A stretch of 64,000 nucleotides of DNA from RHLJ01 sp965247355 (GTDB lineage Bacteria; Bacteroidota; Rhodothermia; Balneolales; Balneolaceae), in contig OZ252011.1 of NCBI GenBank assembly GCA_965247355.1, forward strand, positions 1,240,001-1,304,000, written 5' to 3'. The notes beneath the pieces are model-generated. The model saw only the letters and a list, made by a program, of their open reading frames with translations, was not told where the DNA came from and ran no database searches. Shown here in pieces: positions 25,501 through 34,589 of this stretch (its first letter is position 1; every line of letters begins with the position of its first letter). Made by a program: the position numbers and the translations under genes.

Positions 25501-28295
25501 ATGATTTATTCCTTGAATCACCAACAAATAACGAAGACCATCCTGAGCATATCAGTTTAGACGATTGGGATAGTCAGGGTTGGGATAATTTCAATGCCTG
25601 GAATGGTACTGTTAGCCTTGGCATTCAACTTTATACTGAATTCGTTGATATCACCGACTTCAACCGTGCTGTAATTTATCATAAACGATATGCAGCCCGT
25701 GAACCAGGTGTTGAGGCAGAATTCAGAGCTGAAGATTATCAATCACTTGTAACCCTTGAAAGTCTCGAAGGAGAGTTTGAATGGGATATTGACGGATTAG
25801 ATCCAGGTGCGGTGTATGGTTTCTACATGGTTCTAGTTGATGACTTCGGTAACTCTTATGAAACTGATGAGTACTTCTTCTCAGCCATTGGACCTCGTGC
25901 TCACATTGTAGGTATGAGTGAAGAGCATGGAGAAATCTACGCTCAGGCAACTCCGCAAACGCAGTCTGTTAAATTTGAAGTAAGCGAAGATGGCGGAGAT
26001 ACATTCGCTGAAGTCTCATTTACTGACGACGAGATGAGTTATATAACAGGTTCTAATTATGACGGATACAAGGCATTCAGCTTTAACGTTGAAAATATGG
26101 CACTTCCATTAGGAGACCTTGTATTCAGGCTTACTGCCCATGAGCTAGATGATGGTGAGTATGACGAATTCAGATTCCGAAATACAACCACACTGGATGT
26201 AAACCATTCTGAATCAGATGTTGTTTTTGCAAAAGCAGGACCTGAGAATAATGGTATGCAGGGAATTCTTACACCAGCTATTGATACCAATCTTGAACTG
26301 GATCTTTACAGGGCTAAAGGGCGATTGGAAGATATCCGTGTTGAGATTGAACCAATCAATGCACGCGATAATGTAAGCCTCTTCCTCCTTGCCGATGAAG
26401 ATCTGTATAACACAAGAAATACGCTCGATGACTGGGCAATGTACCCACGCTGGGCTACCGGTTATTATGACGGTGATAATTTCGGACTTAGTAATAACCC
26501 GCTAGTATCCCTTGACGGCAGACGTCTTGGATTTGAGAATGATAATTCAACTATCGATCTGTTAGATAACGTTGACTTATCAACCGGAGGTATTTTTTAT
26601 GCCTATGTTACTACAGTACTCCCGTCCGGTGAAACCATCATGAATCGTGAAGAGATTGTAGTAAATCCTATTGCAGCCAAAGCTGGTGGTGAAGTATCAT
26701 CTCCAGATGGAAACTTCACTTTATCTTTCATGGAAGAAAGTCTGGAAGAAGACGTAACAATATATATAGACGAAGACCGATCGATGCAGTATTTCACACA
26801 TGCGAGTGATGTGGATTACGGACAGGTTGGAACTGCTTATTATCTTGCAGAACTTAAAGAAAACTCATTGAGAAATGGGCGTCGTATAAATATAACTATG
26901 TCTTATGATGAAGCTAATATTCAGGATGTAAATGATAACGGCTCTATTGCTGATGAGCTTGAAGCTCTTTGCGTAGGCTGGACTATTGGTGACGCTACTG
27001 AAATTGAATTTGAAGGAATTCTAAATCTTCAAATCGATACCGATAATCAGGTCGTTACATTTCAGTTGGATTATAACTTCTTTCAGAACTTATGGTACTG
27101 GGAGAATTATAATGGTAGCCTAGGTTTTTATGAGACCCACAGATTTTCTCTGGTTCTCGAAGGTGCTGTTATAAACAACCCTGGTTCTATGCGTATTGTG
27201 AGTACTTCTCTTGATGAGAAAAATTACATTAATGACAACGACTACCTTTCAATCATTATTACCGATGACAAAGTATTGTCATTTGATGATTACTACATCT
27301 CAATCAATGGTAATGTTGTTAATTCGGAAGAGTATTCAGTTAACGGCATGGAAAATGCTATCAGAATCGAAACTGATCAACCCATCTCTGGTTTGAATCT
27401 TCTGGATGGTTTACATACTGTTAATTTCAGAGCCAGAAATGACAGAGGTAATGTCGTAGATATGACTTATGAGTTTATCCTCGACACTAAGCAACCTTAT
27501 CTGTCTCAAGGAGTTCAATTTGTAGATGAAATAGAAGCCGGCACCGGAAACAGGCTTACTTTCACTATTCTGGACCCAATGGCAGGTGACCAATATGGCT
27601 CTGGTGTTGATTTGGATAATGTTTTTGTTGATGTTTACCTCATTGAGCCGAAAACAACCATTGTCTACAGTGATTCTTCTGACAACATTTTCACACGTGA
27701 TGATGTTTATAAGCGTTATTTCAAGCGCTATAAAAAAGGAGAATTACTACCTATGGACGGTAGCCGAGCCGACTCATTGGGCATCTATTTTGATGTAGTA
27801 TTTAATCAGGAACAACACGTTAGTGGATACGAGTTCGTAGTACACAGCGATTCTGACGAATACGATGAGAGTAATTTCTGTAGTGGTAGTTGTGACAACG
27901 ACTGGTTTGATATCGAGGACTATGACGGTTATGGTATCTGGGACATGACAGGTAATGATGCAGATGTTGTGTCCTTTACTGTAGGTGTGAATCCTCTGGC
28001 TACTTCAACCGAAAGAGACGGAATAGTTCCTGAAGATTTCCATATGGATCAAAACTATCCAAATCCTTTCAACCCTTCTACTACCATACAGTTTGGTGTT
28101 CCTGAAGCAAGTAATGTAACCATTAAGGTCTTTAACATGCTGGGACGAGAAGTGGCAACCCTTGTAAACGAAAAGAAAGCAGCTGGTACCTATCAAGCGG
28201 TATTCGATGCTTCCGGACTTGCAAGTGGTATGTATATCTACCGAATAGTTGCTGGTAGTTTCGTACAAACAAAAAAACTAATGCTGATTAAATAA
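22539..28295 (+). CDS. Giant secreted protein with Ig-like repeats and T9SS sorting domain
   Basis: This 1918-residue protein has a signal peptide (ending SNSILAQ) and a C-terminal T9SS type A sorting domain (DQNYPNPFNPSTTIQFGV, FNMLGREVATLVNEKKAAGTY, GLASGMYIYRI, ending KKLMLIK). The body is acidic and built from many beta-sandwich repeats that begin with a D-x-TAP or D-x-TP motif (IDDNTAPTVDLL, YDTTAPAITIDL, VDNDTPDYIV, YDNTTPYVYF), like bacterial Ig-like domains. Around residue 1385 AGGEVSSPDGNFTLSF resembles a ZU5 module. It is probably a surface or released adhesin or structural protein. No enzyme motif was seen. Terminated by a strong hairpin at 28338. Confidence 0.85.
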   Translation: MESKRIPFYGMLFLFLFVLGSNSILAQNVFVQDTFTSPDSGFVVGTANETFTVTVVTGDIPDIDYIEVYVYPYGAPGSATLLTTLGANDATGGDFTGFPNQTFTASGTDLIAAVAPGADSLYTIQALAFDIADVQTGETYTHVYADVDAPVVNFLTINGGAPGSYEPIIGGDTLIYTVDENYLFIDPDSVQFNFTVDTVSVSGTRSELLTDGILTDVTGNEYTFVVDLTYLVPSSASPETATLTVTDAGGGTDNASAAITIDDNTAPTVDLLSIDGASPTDNVVPNSISGYNTFVFDVRDTYLSSSVLDTLYNIDLQVDTENFTGTIPELESDGMLTVVGDTAFIFTINVKPHSQSSISVNLDVTDAAGNTGLDNNLVDIVDFETDTYFLMQPYPHTSFNQDLGLNIDLEPGNEANVTGASVDLSATADFSVIDTTYTLDDGSVFNLDNFDVPSDLVEGMYYVRATLDLDEGGSEVTRTNIVFYDTTAPAITIDLLEPQEFMGTEYLVGTSPIQFYTDDTDIFNIDVDVQRILLDSTSAFFDVTNMSHYPFRFDFNSRDYDDDATEELFDGTVVFRVITTDNTGNTSSPIYFPVNVDNDTPDYIVSEINGIDVIASEYDEALHPPVFAGDTLEMKFKYFADDFESAEFDLDYGPFNVEGWIVDNTDSVLTVEFYLPDSDTEYDNIDLTPNDDELTVTFTDVFGNGDGNYIGTPNVGHLKIYDNTTPYVYFDSALDGEIVRDTMWIDLGWDEFELLDSTAIQYATIDMNGDTSAFSTITTLSADSLNNYDVFVLPTADYADGKYILRTITWGYETDRYDGDMIEVIGEDYLYFRIDNTFSPNEAVTIQPLVDNTLHGSEDLRLYGMHSGDAYGAYLQGKFVPYNEYMDDPSEIDTSWVIIDSVFTELETYYFEVFVNDTDLDNIFDITNVEGVFTFRMVGIDSAVTYDTGTIYDPEAPENTGNRDDENTVATTMVYYDDIAIEGNFVINDLFLESPTNNEDHPEHISLDDWDSQGWDNFNAWNGTVSLGIQLYTEFVDITDFNRAVIYHKRYAAREPGVEAEFRAEDYQSLVTLESLEGEFEWDIDGLDPGAVYGFYMVLVDDFGNSYETDEYFFSAIGPRAHIVGMSEEHGEIYAQATPQTQSVKFEVSEDGGDTFAEVSFTDDEMSYITGSNYDGYKAFSFNVENMALPLGDLVFRLTAHELDDGEYDEFRFRNTTTLDVNHSESDVVFAKAGPENNGMQGILTPAIDTNLELDLYRAKGRLEDIRVEIEPINARDNVSLFLLADEDLYNTRNTLDDWAMYPRWATGYYDGDNFGLSNNPLVSLDGRRLGFENDNSTIDLLDNVDLSTGGIFYAYVTTVLPSGETIMNREEIVVNPIAAKAGGEVSSPDGNFTLSFMEESLEEDVTIYIDEDRSMQYFTHASDVDYGQVGTAYYLAELKENSLRNGRRINITMSYDEANIQDVNDNGSIADELEALCVGWTIGDATEIEFEGILNLQIDTDNQVVTFQLDYNFFQNLWYWENYNGSLGFYETHRFSLVLEGAVINNPGSMRIVSTSLDEKNYINDNDYLSIIITDDKVLSFDDYYISINGNVVNSEEYSVNGMENAIRIETDQPISGLNLLDGLHTVNFRARNDRGNVVDMTYEFILDTKQPYLSQGVQFVDEIEAGTGNRLTFTILDPMAGDQYGSGVDLDNVFVDVYLIEPKTTIVYSDSSDNIFTRDDVYKRYFKRYKKGELLPMDGSRADSLGIYFDVVFNQEQHVSGYEFVVHSDSDEYDESNFCSGSCDNDWFDIEDYDGYGIWDMTGNDADVVSFTVGVNPLATSTERDGIVPEDFHMDQNYPNPFNPSTTIQFGVPEASNVTIKVFNMLGREVATLVNEKKAAGTYQAVFDASGLASGMYIYRIVAGSFVQTKKLMLIK

Positions 28296-28337
28296 TCAGT
28301 TTATGATTTTCGGATCATAGAGTTCTTTAAACAAAAA

Positions 28338-28366
28338 AAGGCGAGTCAATTTGACTCGCCTTTTTT
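28338..28366. terminator. Bidirectional intrinsic terminator
   Basis: AGGCGAGTC pairs with GACTCGCCT (28339-28347 and 28353-28361), with A and T runs on the two sides. It serves the giant T9SS cargo gene on the plus strand and the amidohydrolase operon on the minus strand. Confidence 0.85.
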
Positions 28367-28384
28367 ATTTCATATATCCTGATC

Positions 28385-29704
28385 CTACTTATTCACAGCA
28401 TCTCGATCGAGAAACTCGTCATACAACTGAGAGTGTCGGCTTACCATAGGGATTTTAAACCCTTTAATAAACACTTGCTCAATTTGTGTTACTGGTTCAA
28501 ATGGATCTCCATCAGCAATAAATAAATTTGCCTGCTTACCCGCTTCGATAGAACCAACTAAGTCAGAAATCCCAAAGATCTCAGCAGGATTAATGGTCAC
28601 TGCTTTTAGAGCCTCTTCCCTGCCTAACCCATAAGCAGCTGCATAACCTGCTTCAAAAGCTAAATTACGGACGTTCTCTATCTCTCCGCTAATCATAGCC
28701 ACTTTAACGCCTGCTTCGTTAAGCGCTCCTGCATTCTCATATGGTCGGTGAATATGATCATAATCCCTTACCGGCAGGTACAATGCTTTAACAAGGCATG
28801 GAATTCCGGCTTCAGCAATTTGATCAGCTACTCTCCATCCTTCTTCCACATTTATGAAAATGATATTGAGGTCGCTGTTCTTTTCGTCAGTAGCCCACTC
28901 CAGTGCAGTAAGAATATCCTTCTCTCTGGAAACATCTACTAAAACCGGAGTTTCACCAGTTACTGTTGAACGCATCGCTTCTAAACGGATATCCTTATCT
29001 GGTTGTGTTTTACCGTTCGGATCTGCTTCAAATGATGACATCATGCTTTCGTAAAAACGTGCTTTACCCAGCTTATCATCCAGCATTTTTAATTCTTCTT
29101 CAAATGCTTCTTTGATTTCCTTATCGGTTCTTTCATCCCACCAACCTCCTCGACTTGATGAAGGCCATTCAACCACTAGTGCAGCGGAAGCATCAATAGC
29201 CATCGAATCAGGAGAATATCCCCATAAGTCCATGACCGAAGCCTGACCTGCAATTAAGCTGTTTGACGGAGCTGTAAGTACGTGAGTAATTCCACTTACA
29301 CGTGTCACAGGAATTGCAGCACTATGCGGATTGAAGGCCGTAAAAGCCATTACATCAGGATTATAATCCCCAACTTCGCGACTATCTACAGTTACTGGAA
29401 CTGCGTTTACTTCAACCAGTCCAAGTTGTGTCCCTGAATCCATGAATCCTGGATACACTTCTTTGCCTGATGCATCGATAACCGTAAAACCGGCAGGTAC
29501 ATCGATACCAACTCCAACTGAAGTGATTTTCTCGCCTTCAATAAGAATAGTGGCATTTTCCAGCATACCATTAGTGATGGTATAAACCGTTCCGCCGGTA
29601 ATTGCCAGTTTACCAAATTCAGGTTTTTCGGTGATTTGCGCCTGTACAAAGTTGAAACTCAGCGTAACCAGCACAAACAATATAGTTTTTATGTATTTCT
29701 TCAT
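28385..29704 (-). CDS. Secreted amidohydrolase-family protein lacking the HxH motif (third of operon)
   Basis: The 439-residue product has a signal peptide (MKKYIKTILFVLVTLSFNFVQAQ) and an imidazolonepropionase-like amidohydrolase layout: LAITGGTVYTITNGMLENATILIEG, a barrel, and a C-terminal VTINPAEIFGISDLVGSIEAGKQANLFI. The normally essential metal motif PGFIDxHxH reads PGFMDSGTQLG, so both His are gone. It is either a non-catalytic partner or uses another site. It is the last of three tandem genes with 12- and 15-base gaps. Confidence 0.85.
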   Translation of the reverse strand: MKKYIKTILFVLVTLSFNFVQAQITEKPEFGKLAITGGTVYTITNGMLENATILIEGEKITSVGVGIDVPAGFTVIDASGKEVYPGFMDSGTQLGLVEVNAVPVTVDSREVGDYNPDVMAFTAFNPHSAAIPVTRVSGITHVLTAPSNSLIAGQASVMDLWGYSPDSMAIDASAALVVEWPSSSRGGWWDERTDKEIKEAFEEELKMLDDKLGKARFYESMMSSFEADPNGKTQPDKDIRLEAMRSTVTGETPVLVDVSREKDILTALEWATDEKNSDLNIIFINVEEGWRVADQIAEAGIPCLVKALYLPVRDYDHIHRPYENAGALNEAGVKVAMISGEIENVRNLAFEAGYAAAYGLGREEALKAVTINPAEIFGISDLVGSIEAGKQANLFIADGDPFEPVTQIEQVFIKGFKIPMVSRHSQLYDEFLDRDAVNK

Positions 29705-29716
29705 TTTTAAATCTCC

Positions 29717-31105
29717 TTATCGTTGTGTGGTTTCTTCGAACATGTAAAACGCATTTTCCATGCAGGCATCTGCTTCTCTTCCGGAGATGATTTCTCCAAA
29801 AGCAGAACCATCTTCGAAGCTCTCCGTTGGATTTACAGATATTCGCATATCAGCAGGATCTTCAGCTAAATCGAAGTATTTCTTGCCATCTATGTAGGTC
29901 TGCTCAACTTTGCTGTAGATACTGATCGGGTGACCGCTCCAGATTACCACATCGCCTTCTTTACCTTCTTCAAGACTTCCAACGCGGTCTTCGATACCAA
30001 GTTGAATCGCAGGATTGATCGTAATCATTTTTAAAGCATCTTCCACTGAAGTCTGGCCGTAACGGATCGTTTTTCCAGTCTCGTGATTTAAATGACGGAT
30101 TAGCTCATCGCTGTCACTGTTGATACTATTTGTGACCCCATTCTTATTCAGGATAGTAGCATTATAGGCTGTTGAGTAATACACCTCAAACTTATATGCC
30201 CACCAATCCGCAAAAATGGAAGTGTGAGCTCCGTTTTTAGCTAATTCGGGAGCTACTTTGAATGCTTCGTTTGCATGCTGGAAAGTGTAATTCTTTATCC
30301 CATAATCATTAAATACACGCATTAGCATAAGAATCTCATCAGCCCTGTAAGAATGACAATGCACAAGGATTTCGCCATCAATAATATCACTTAATACTTC
30401 AAGGCGAAGATTCTTAGCAACCGGTACAGGGGGTGTTCCGCGTCCTCTGCGATCGTAATTGGCTTTGGCAGACAGATACTCTTCACGGTTTCGTTTGTAA
30501 TCTATTGCAGCATCGAAATGCTCACGAATCACCTGTTCAACCGCCATTCTTGTTCGGGGATGGATCCCACTACCCTGACCGTGAACACGTGTTGGGTTTT
30601 CCCCTAATGCAAACTTGATGGTTCTTGGGGCTCCGTCCAATCGCATTCCGTCCTGACCGGCTCCGTACCGAAGCTTAAGGGTTTCACCCTGACCTCCAAT
30701 TACATTTGCAGAGCCGTGCATTAAATGAATAGTAGTAGTACCACCGGCAATCGCACGATAGATAGAAATATCATTCGGGTTAATCGACTCTTCCATGGTT
30801 ACTTCTGAGGTAACCGGATTTCTTGATTCGTTGGTGGTTACGGTATTTAAATGTGAATGTGCATCAATAATTCCCGGTGATACAAACTTACCGGTCGCAT
30901 CAATAATTGTAACTCCGCGTGGCGCTGATAAATTTTCCCCGATTTGGGTGATTTTACCATCCCTGATCAGAATATCCGTGTTTTCAAGTTCTCCATTTGT
31001 AATGGTAACTAATGTCCCATTTTTGATTAGCACCGAGCCGGTTTCCTGGGCCTGAGTGAATCCAATCAATACAAAAAGGAGAAGTAATGTTAATAGTTTT
31101 TTCAT
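29717..31105 (-). CDS. Secreted amidohydrolase with intact HxH (second of operon)
   Basis: This 462-residue protein has a signal peptide (MKKLLTLLLLFVLIGFTQAQ), the N-terminal composite domain VLIKNGTLVTITNGELENTDILI and the metal motif SPGIIDAHSHLN. Further candidate ligands are in VHCHSYRADEILM and FQHANEAFKV, with Asp in NSDSDELIRHL. The C-terminus has MITINPAIQLGIEDRVGSLEEGKEGDVVIW. It is the only one of the three with the expected metal site, and probably hydrolyses an amide or cyclic amide, perhaps a dipeptide or related compound, in the periplasm. Substrate unknown. Confidence 0.88.
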   Translation of the reverse strand: MKKLLTLLLLFVLIGFTQAQETGSVLIKNGTLVTITNGELENTDILIRDGKITQIGENLSAPRGVTIIDATGKFVSPGIIDAHSHLNTVTTNESRNPVTSEVTMEESINPNDISIYRAIAGGTTTIHLMHGSANVIGGQGETLKLRYGAGQDGMRLDGAPRTIKFALGENPTRVHGQGSGIHPRTRMAVEQVIREHFDAAIDYKRNREEYLSAKANYDRRGRGTPPVPVAKNLRLEVLSDIIDGEILVHCHSYRADEILMLMRVFNDYGIKNYTFQHANEAFKVAPELAKNGAHTSIFADWWAYKFEVYYSTAYNATILNKNGVTNSINSDSDELIRHLNHETGKTIRYGQTSVEDALKMITINPAIQLGIEDRVGSLEEGKEGDVVIWSGHPISIYSKVEQTYIDGKKYFDLAEDPADMRISVNPTESFEDGSAFGEIISGREADACMENAFYMFEETTQR

Positions 31106-31120
31106 GAGTTAATTCTCCTG

Positions 31121-32431
31121 TTAAAATTCGTAGGTAGTTCCGTTGCTAACACTGTAAACAGCTTTAGCTTTTTCTTGCGTAAAAGGCTTATCAAATACCG
31201 TGAAGCTGGCATTCTTTCCGGTTTCAAGGCTTCCAAATTTTTGGCTCACACCTAAAATCTGTGCAGTATTGGACGTCATTAATTTCACCAGGTCTTCTTC
31301 AGTAAGGCCTCCTTCATTAAGTAATACTTTAATGCCTTTTGCCGCATCCTTAAGTTCCATTCCATGTGATGAATACCCAACGGATACTCCGGCATCCATC
31401 AACATTTTGATGTTCTTAGCTTCTGCCATCCAGGCTTCCAGCTGAGGATCTCTGTACATCTGCTCCTCTTCGGTAACTTCTTGCATCTCTTTTTCTTTGG
31501 AAGTGTCTTTCTGAGCCACATACCATTCCGGTGCATCAGAGATATTAATACTAGCAAGAACAGGGATGTTTCTTTCTTTTAGTTCATCTGCTTTGGCATA
31601 GGCTTCTTTTCCTGAAACAATTACAACATCGAAACCAAACTCATCCTGGTATAAAAATAATCGCTCGATATCTTCTTTATCATCAACAGTGAAGAATAAA
31701 GGCGTGGTTTTATTAACCAATGGAAACATTGCTTCCAACACTTCACTCCTTTCTGGAGCTGGCATTTCAGGATTACCGGATTGATATTGAATGTGTGTCT
31801 GAAGCGCTTCAGCATCGTACATTACTTGTCTGAATTTTGCCATAATCCCCATTTGTGTAGAAGGATAAACTCTTCCACGAGCCCTTTCATAGCTACCATG
31901 TATAGCAATGGTATTCCCGAAAAGACCGTCCTTTACATCATCCGGAGATAACGAAAACACCTCTACTTGTCCTGAAATCATATAACCTTCCAGGCCTAAT
32001 GCAGCCGTTGTAAAACCTGCTTTCATTGCTTCCTCAAAAGTTTTATCTGTTTTCAGATGCTGAGAAGGTACTCTTTCCGGTTGAACTCCTGCCAGTTCGT
32101 AGGAAGCTTCTCCAGGACTAGATGGAGCTTCCGGATTCCTTGGTTGCTCAGGGCTTCCCCATGTTGTATACCCATCAATAAAGCCAGGATACAGATGCAT
32201 TTCATTTTTTGCATCAGTTATAAAGGCGTCAAATGGTATCGTTATGTTTGTGCCAATGGATTCGATAATCCCATCCCGCCAAACAATGGAGGCGGATTCT
32301 GTAACAGAACCATCGGCATTATGAATAGTGATATTAGAAATTGCTTGCGCCGGAGTTTCCTGGGCTGAAATTATTTGACCCGAAGAAATTAAGATTACCA
32401 GCGCAGCCAATACTCGAAAGATAAGTTTCAT
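31121..32431 (-). CDS. Secreted amidohydrolase-family protein lacking the HxH motif (first of operon)
   Basis: The ATG at 32431 (436 residues) directly precedes a signal peptide (MKLIFRVLAALVILISSG..SAQ) and is preferred to a TTG at 32449. The family features are ISNITIHNADGSVTESASIVWRDG, LYPGFIDGYTTWGSP and a C-terminal LMTSNTAQILGVSQKFGSLETGKNASFTVFD. The metal motif is changed from HxH to YxT. It probably forms a complex with, or supports, the active paralogue encoded 15 bases downstream. It lies behind a terminator at 32477, so this is the first gene of its operon. Confidence 0.83.
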   Translation of the reverse strand: MKLIFRVLAALVILISSGQIISAQETPAQAISNITIHNADGSVTESASIVWRDGIIESIGTNITIPFDAFITDAKNEMHLYPGFIDGYTTWGSPEQPRNPEAPSSPGEASYELAGVQPERVPSQHLKTDKTFEEAMKAGFTTAALGLEGYMISGQVEVFSLSPDDVKDGLFGNTIAIHGSYERARGRVYPSTQMGIMAKFRQVMYDAEALQTHIQYQSGNPEMPAPERSEVLEAMFPLVNKTTPLFFTVDDKEDIERLFLYQDEFGFDVVIVSGKEAYAKADELKERNIPVLASINISDAPEWYVAQKDTSKEKEMQEVTEEEQMYRDPQLEAWMAEAKNIKMLMDAGVSVGYSSHGMELKDAAKGIKVLLNEGGLTEEDLVKLMTSNTAQILGVSQKFGSLETGKNASFTVFDKPFTQEKAKAVYSVSNGTTYEF

Positions 32432-32476
32432 ATTAGCTATTATTTTCAATGTTAAAGTAGAATTGAAGAAACAGCT

Positions 32477-32498
32477 AAAAAAAGTCTAAAGAAAGACT
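32477..32498 (-). terminator. Short intrinsic terminator after the recO-htrA-lipoprotein operon
   Basis: On the minus strand AGTCT (32498-32494) pairs with AGACT (32487-32483), followed by a T run (32483-32477). The stem is only five pairs, so strength is uncertain, but the position between two same-strand gene groups fits. Confidence 0.45.
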
Positions 32499-32525
32499 GG
32501 ATTTGTAAAATGAAGGATTTGTTAT

Positions 32526-33065
32526 CTAGAAGTGCTCTGCAAATCCTTCTGAAGAAGAATACCCACCCCAATATCTTGGGTGACCAGTGAACCCTTTTTC
32601 CAGTACTTCTCTGATTTTTGCACGGGTAATTTCAACTGATGCGAAGCCCCTGAAATAGCCATCGGTTTGTCTGGCTAAGGATTGATCCAGAGAAGCTGCA
32701 TCTTCTAAAGCAGCGTGAGCAGTACGAAGAATGATGATGAAATCAGTATTATCTGCATCGGTTGAACCTGCATCTACCATATCGGTTCTGATCTCTTCCG
32801 TAAGTAAGGCAATATTTTTCTCCAGATTTAACCGAGCTTGTTTTTCAGCTCTCTCAAGAGCAATGGTTGAGTCTGCAGCTATTGCAGTTGCAAAACCTGA
32901 ATAACTTAAACTATCTATTGCAAACTCACTGGTCTGATACCAGGATGGAAAAACAGAATTTGTTACAGCGCTGGATACTGATTCAACCGAACCTGAGGAA
33001 GTAGCACACGCTCCTATTGCTGTAATTATAATTACTGAGAGTGCCCCAAATTTGAAAAGCTTCAT
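32526..33065 (-). CDS. LPP20-like lipoprotein
   Basis: The 179-residue protein has a lipoprotein signal (MKLFKFGALSVIIITAIGAC, Cys 20). The segment FPSWYQTSEFAIDSLSYSGFATAIAADS..ALERAEKQARLNLEKNIA resembles the LPP20 fold found in Helicobacter Lpp20 and other outer-membrane lipoproteins: a PxW motif, a G-x-A strand, and an Ala-rich helix. The match is by eye and distant. The ATG begins directly after the htrA stop codon, which implies translational coupling. Confidence 0.6.
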   Translation of the reverse strand: MKLFKFGALSVIIITAIGACATSSGSVESVSSAVTNSVFPSWYQTSEFAIDSLSYSGFATAIAADSTIALERAEKQARLNLEKNIALLTEEIRTDMVDAGSTDADNTDFIIILRTAHAALEDAASLDQSLARQTDGYFRGFASVEITRAKIREVLEKGFTGHPRYWGGYSSSEGFAEHF

Positions 33066-34589
33066 TTAGTTTCGTTCTAATTCGATGTATCCTCGTGCAT
33101 CTTCTTCGTTTAACACTTCAAGCATCACCGATTTATTGGTAGTTAATTTCTTATTGATAAGTTCTTTTAAACTGTTGATATCTTCAACCTTTTCTTCATC
33201 AATGGTAATAATTTTTTGATTCTCTCTTAATCCACGATTCCAAGCTTCTGAATATTTATATACATGAGTAATAATTAAATCATACTCCTCTTCATTTTCA
33301 GGCTTAACCAGAGCCATTACCCTAAATCCTAAATCAAACTCATGTACTTCTACGCCGGTATTTTCTCCTTCAGGGATTTCATCAGGAATAACAGATTCGT
33401 TTTCAAAAGCAAGTTGTTCTTCGGGAGCCGGCTCCATCATTTTGAGCAGAACATTTTTATTCAATTCTTTTCCATTTCTCCAGATTCGAAGATCTACCGT
33501 ATCTCCGGGTCGGAGTACCGCTACTTTTTCCTGTAGTTCATTAGATTCATTTACAGGCTGACCATTCACTTCCAACACTACGTCGCCGGATTGTATCCCG
33601 GAAAGAGCTGCGGCCCCATCACTACTCACCGATAAAATCTCTACTCCTTTCACTTCATCAAGCCCAATATCTGTAGCTCGTTCGAAGTCTACGGCTCCGA
33701 TGCTCACCCCCAAGAGCGCACGTCGTACTTCTCCGTATTGTATTAAATCCGTAGCAACTTTAATTGCAAGATTACTTGGAACGGCAAATCCATAGCCCTG
33801 ATAAGCTCCACTTTGTGAGGCAATGGCAGTGTTTACACCAACCAGTTGACCACTTGTATTAACCAAAGCACCCCCACTGTTTCCTTTGTTGATGGCGGCA
33901 TCGGTTTGGATAAAACTTTCGATACGCATTCTGTCATTTATGATTTGAACATCCCGGCTCAATGCACTTACAATACCCGCTGTTACGGTTGATCTCAATC
34001 TAAACGGGTTTCCTATTGCAAGTACCCATTCACCAACATCTACGCTATCAGAATTTCCAACTGTAACCGCCTGAATATTTTGAGCATCAATTTTTATGAC
34101 AGCTAAATCAGTACTTGGGTCTTGTCCTACAAGCTTAGCATCGTATTCACGCTTATCATTAAGTACTACTTTAAGTCCGTTACGAACAGCGCCTTCTATT
34201 ACATGATAGTTTGTAAGAATATATCCGTCGGTGGTAATAACCACTCCAGAACCTACAGTACGGGCTCTTCTGGGAACAATTCGATCCCAAAGATTTTCGC
34301 TGAAATCATGGTTTTCATCATCTGGAGCATCAACCGGGATAATAGTTTCTATATAAACTACGGTTGGTGTTACTTCTTCAGCAATCTTTTTAAAGACAAA
34401 ACGAGTATCAATTTTTCCCAGGTCTTCTTCGGTAAACAAAGGGGCTTCGCTTTTCTTTACTTCTGTAATCTTTACATCAGAAAGTGGAGCTAAATCAGGA
34501 TTGATGGTGTATAAGGCAAAGATAGTCCCGATAGAAACTCCCACCAGGATAAGTAGGATGCCTGTTAAATAAATATCTCTTTTCTTCAT
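33066..34589 (-). CDS. HtrA/DegP-family trypsin-like serine protease with PDZ domains
   Basis: The 507-residue protein has an N-terminal membrane anchor or signal (residues 7-27), then a trypsin-like domain with the triad His in ILTNYHVIEGA (about 127), Asp in STDLAVIKI (about 160) and Ser in NKGNSGGALVN (about 236). PDZ1 follows (VEILSVSSDGAAALSGIQSGDVVLEVNG) and a second PDZ-like domain ends the protein (YKYSEAWNRGLRENQKIITID). HtrA enzymes degrade misfolded periplasmic proteins. The ATG overlaps the recO stop by four bases (ATGA). Confidence 0.93.
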   Translation of the reverse strand: MKKRDIYLTGILLILVGVSIGTIFALYTINPDLAPLSDVKITEVKKSEAPLFTEEDLGKIDTRFVFKKIAEEVTPTVVYIETIIPVDAPDDENHDFSENLWDRIVPRRARTVGSGVVITTDGYILTNYHVIEGAVRNGLKVVLNDKREYDAKLVGQDPSTDLAVIKIDAQNIQAVTVGNSDSVDVGEWVLAIGNPFRLRSTVTAGIVSALSRDVQIINDRMRIESFIQTDAAINKGNSGGALVNTSGQLVGVNTAIASQSGAYQGYGFAVPSNLAIKVATDLIQYGEVRRALLGVSIGAVDFERATDIGLDEVKGVEILSVSSDGAAALSGIQSGDVVLEVNGQPVNESNELQEKVAVLRPGDTVDLRIWRNGKELNKNVLLKMMEPAPEEQLAFENESVIPDEIPEGENTGVEVHEFDLGFRVMALVKPENEEEYDLIITHVYKYSEAWNRGLRENQKIITIDEEKVEDINSLKELINKKLTTNKSVMLEVLNEEDARGYIELERN

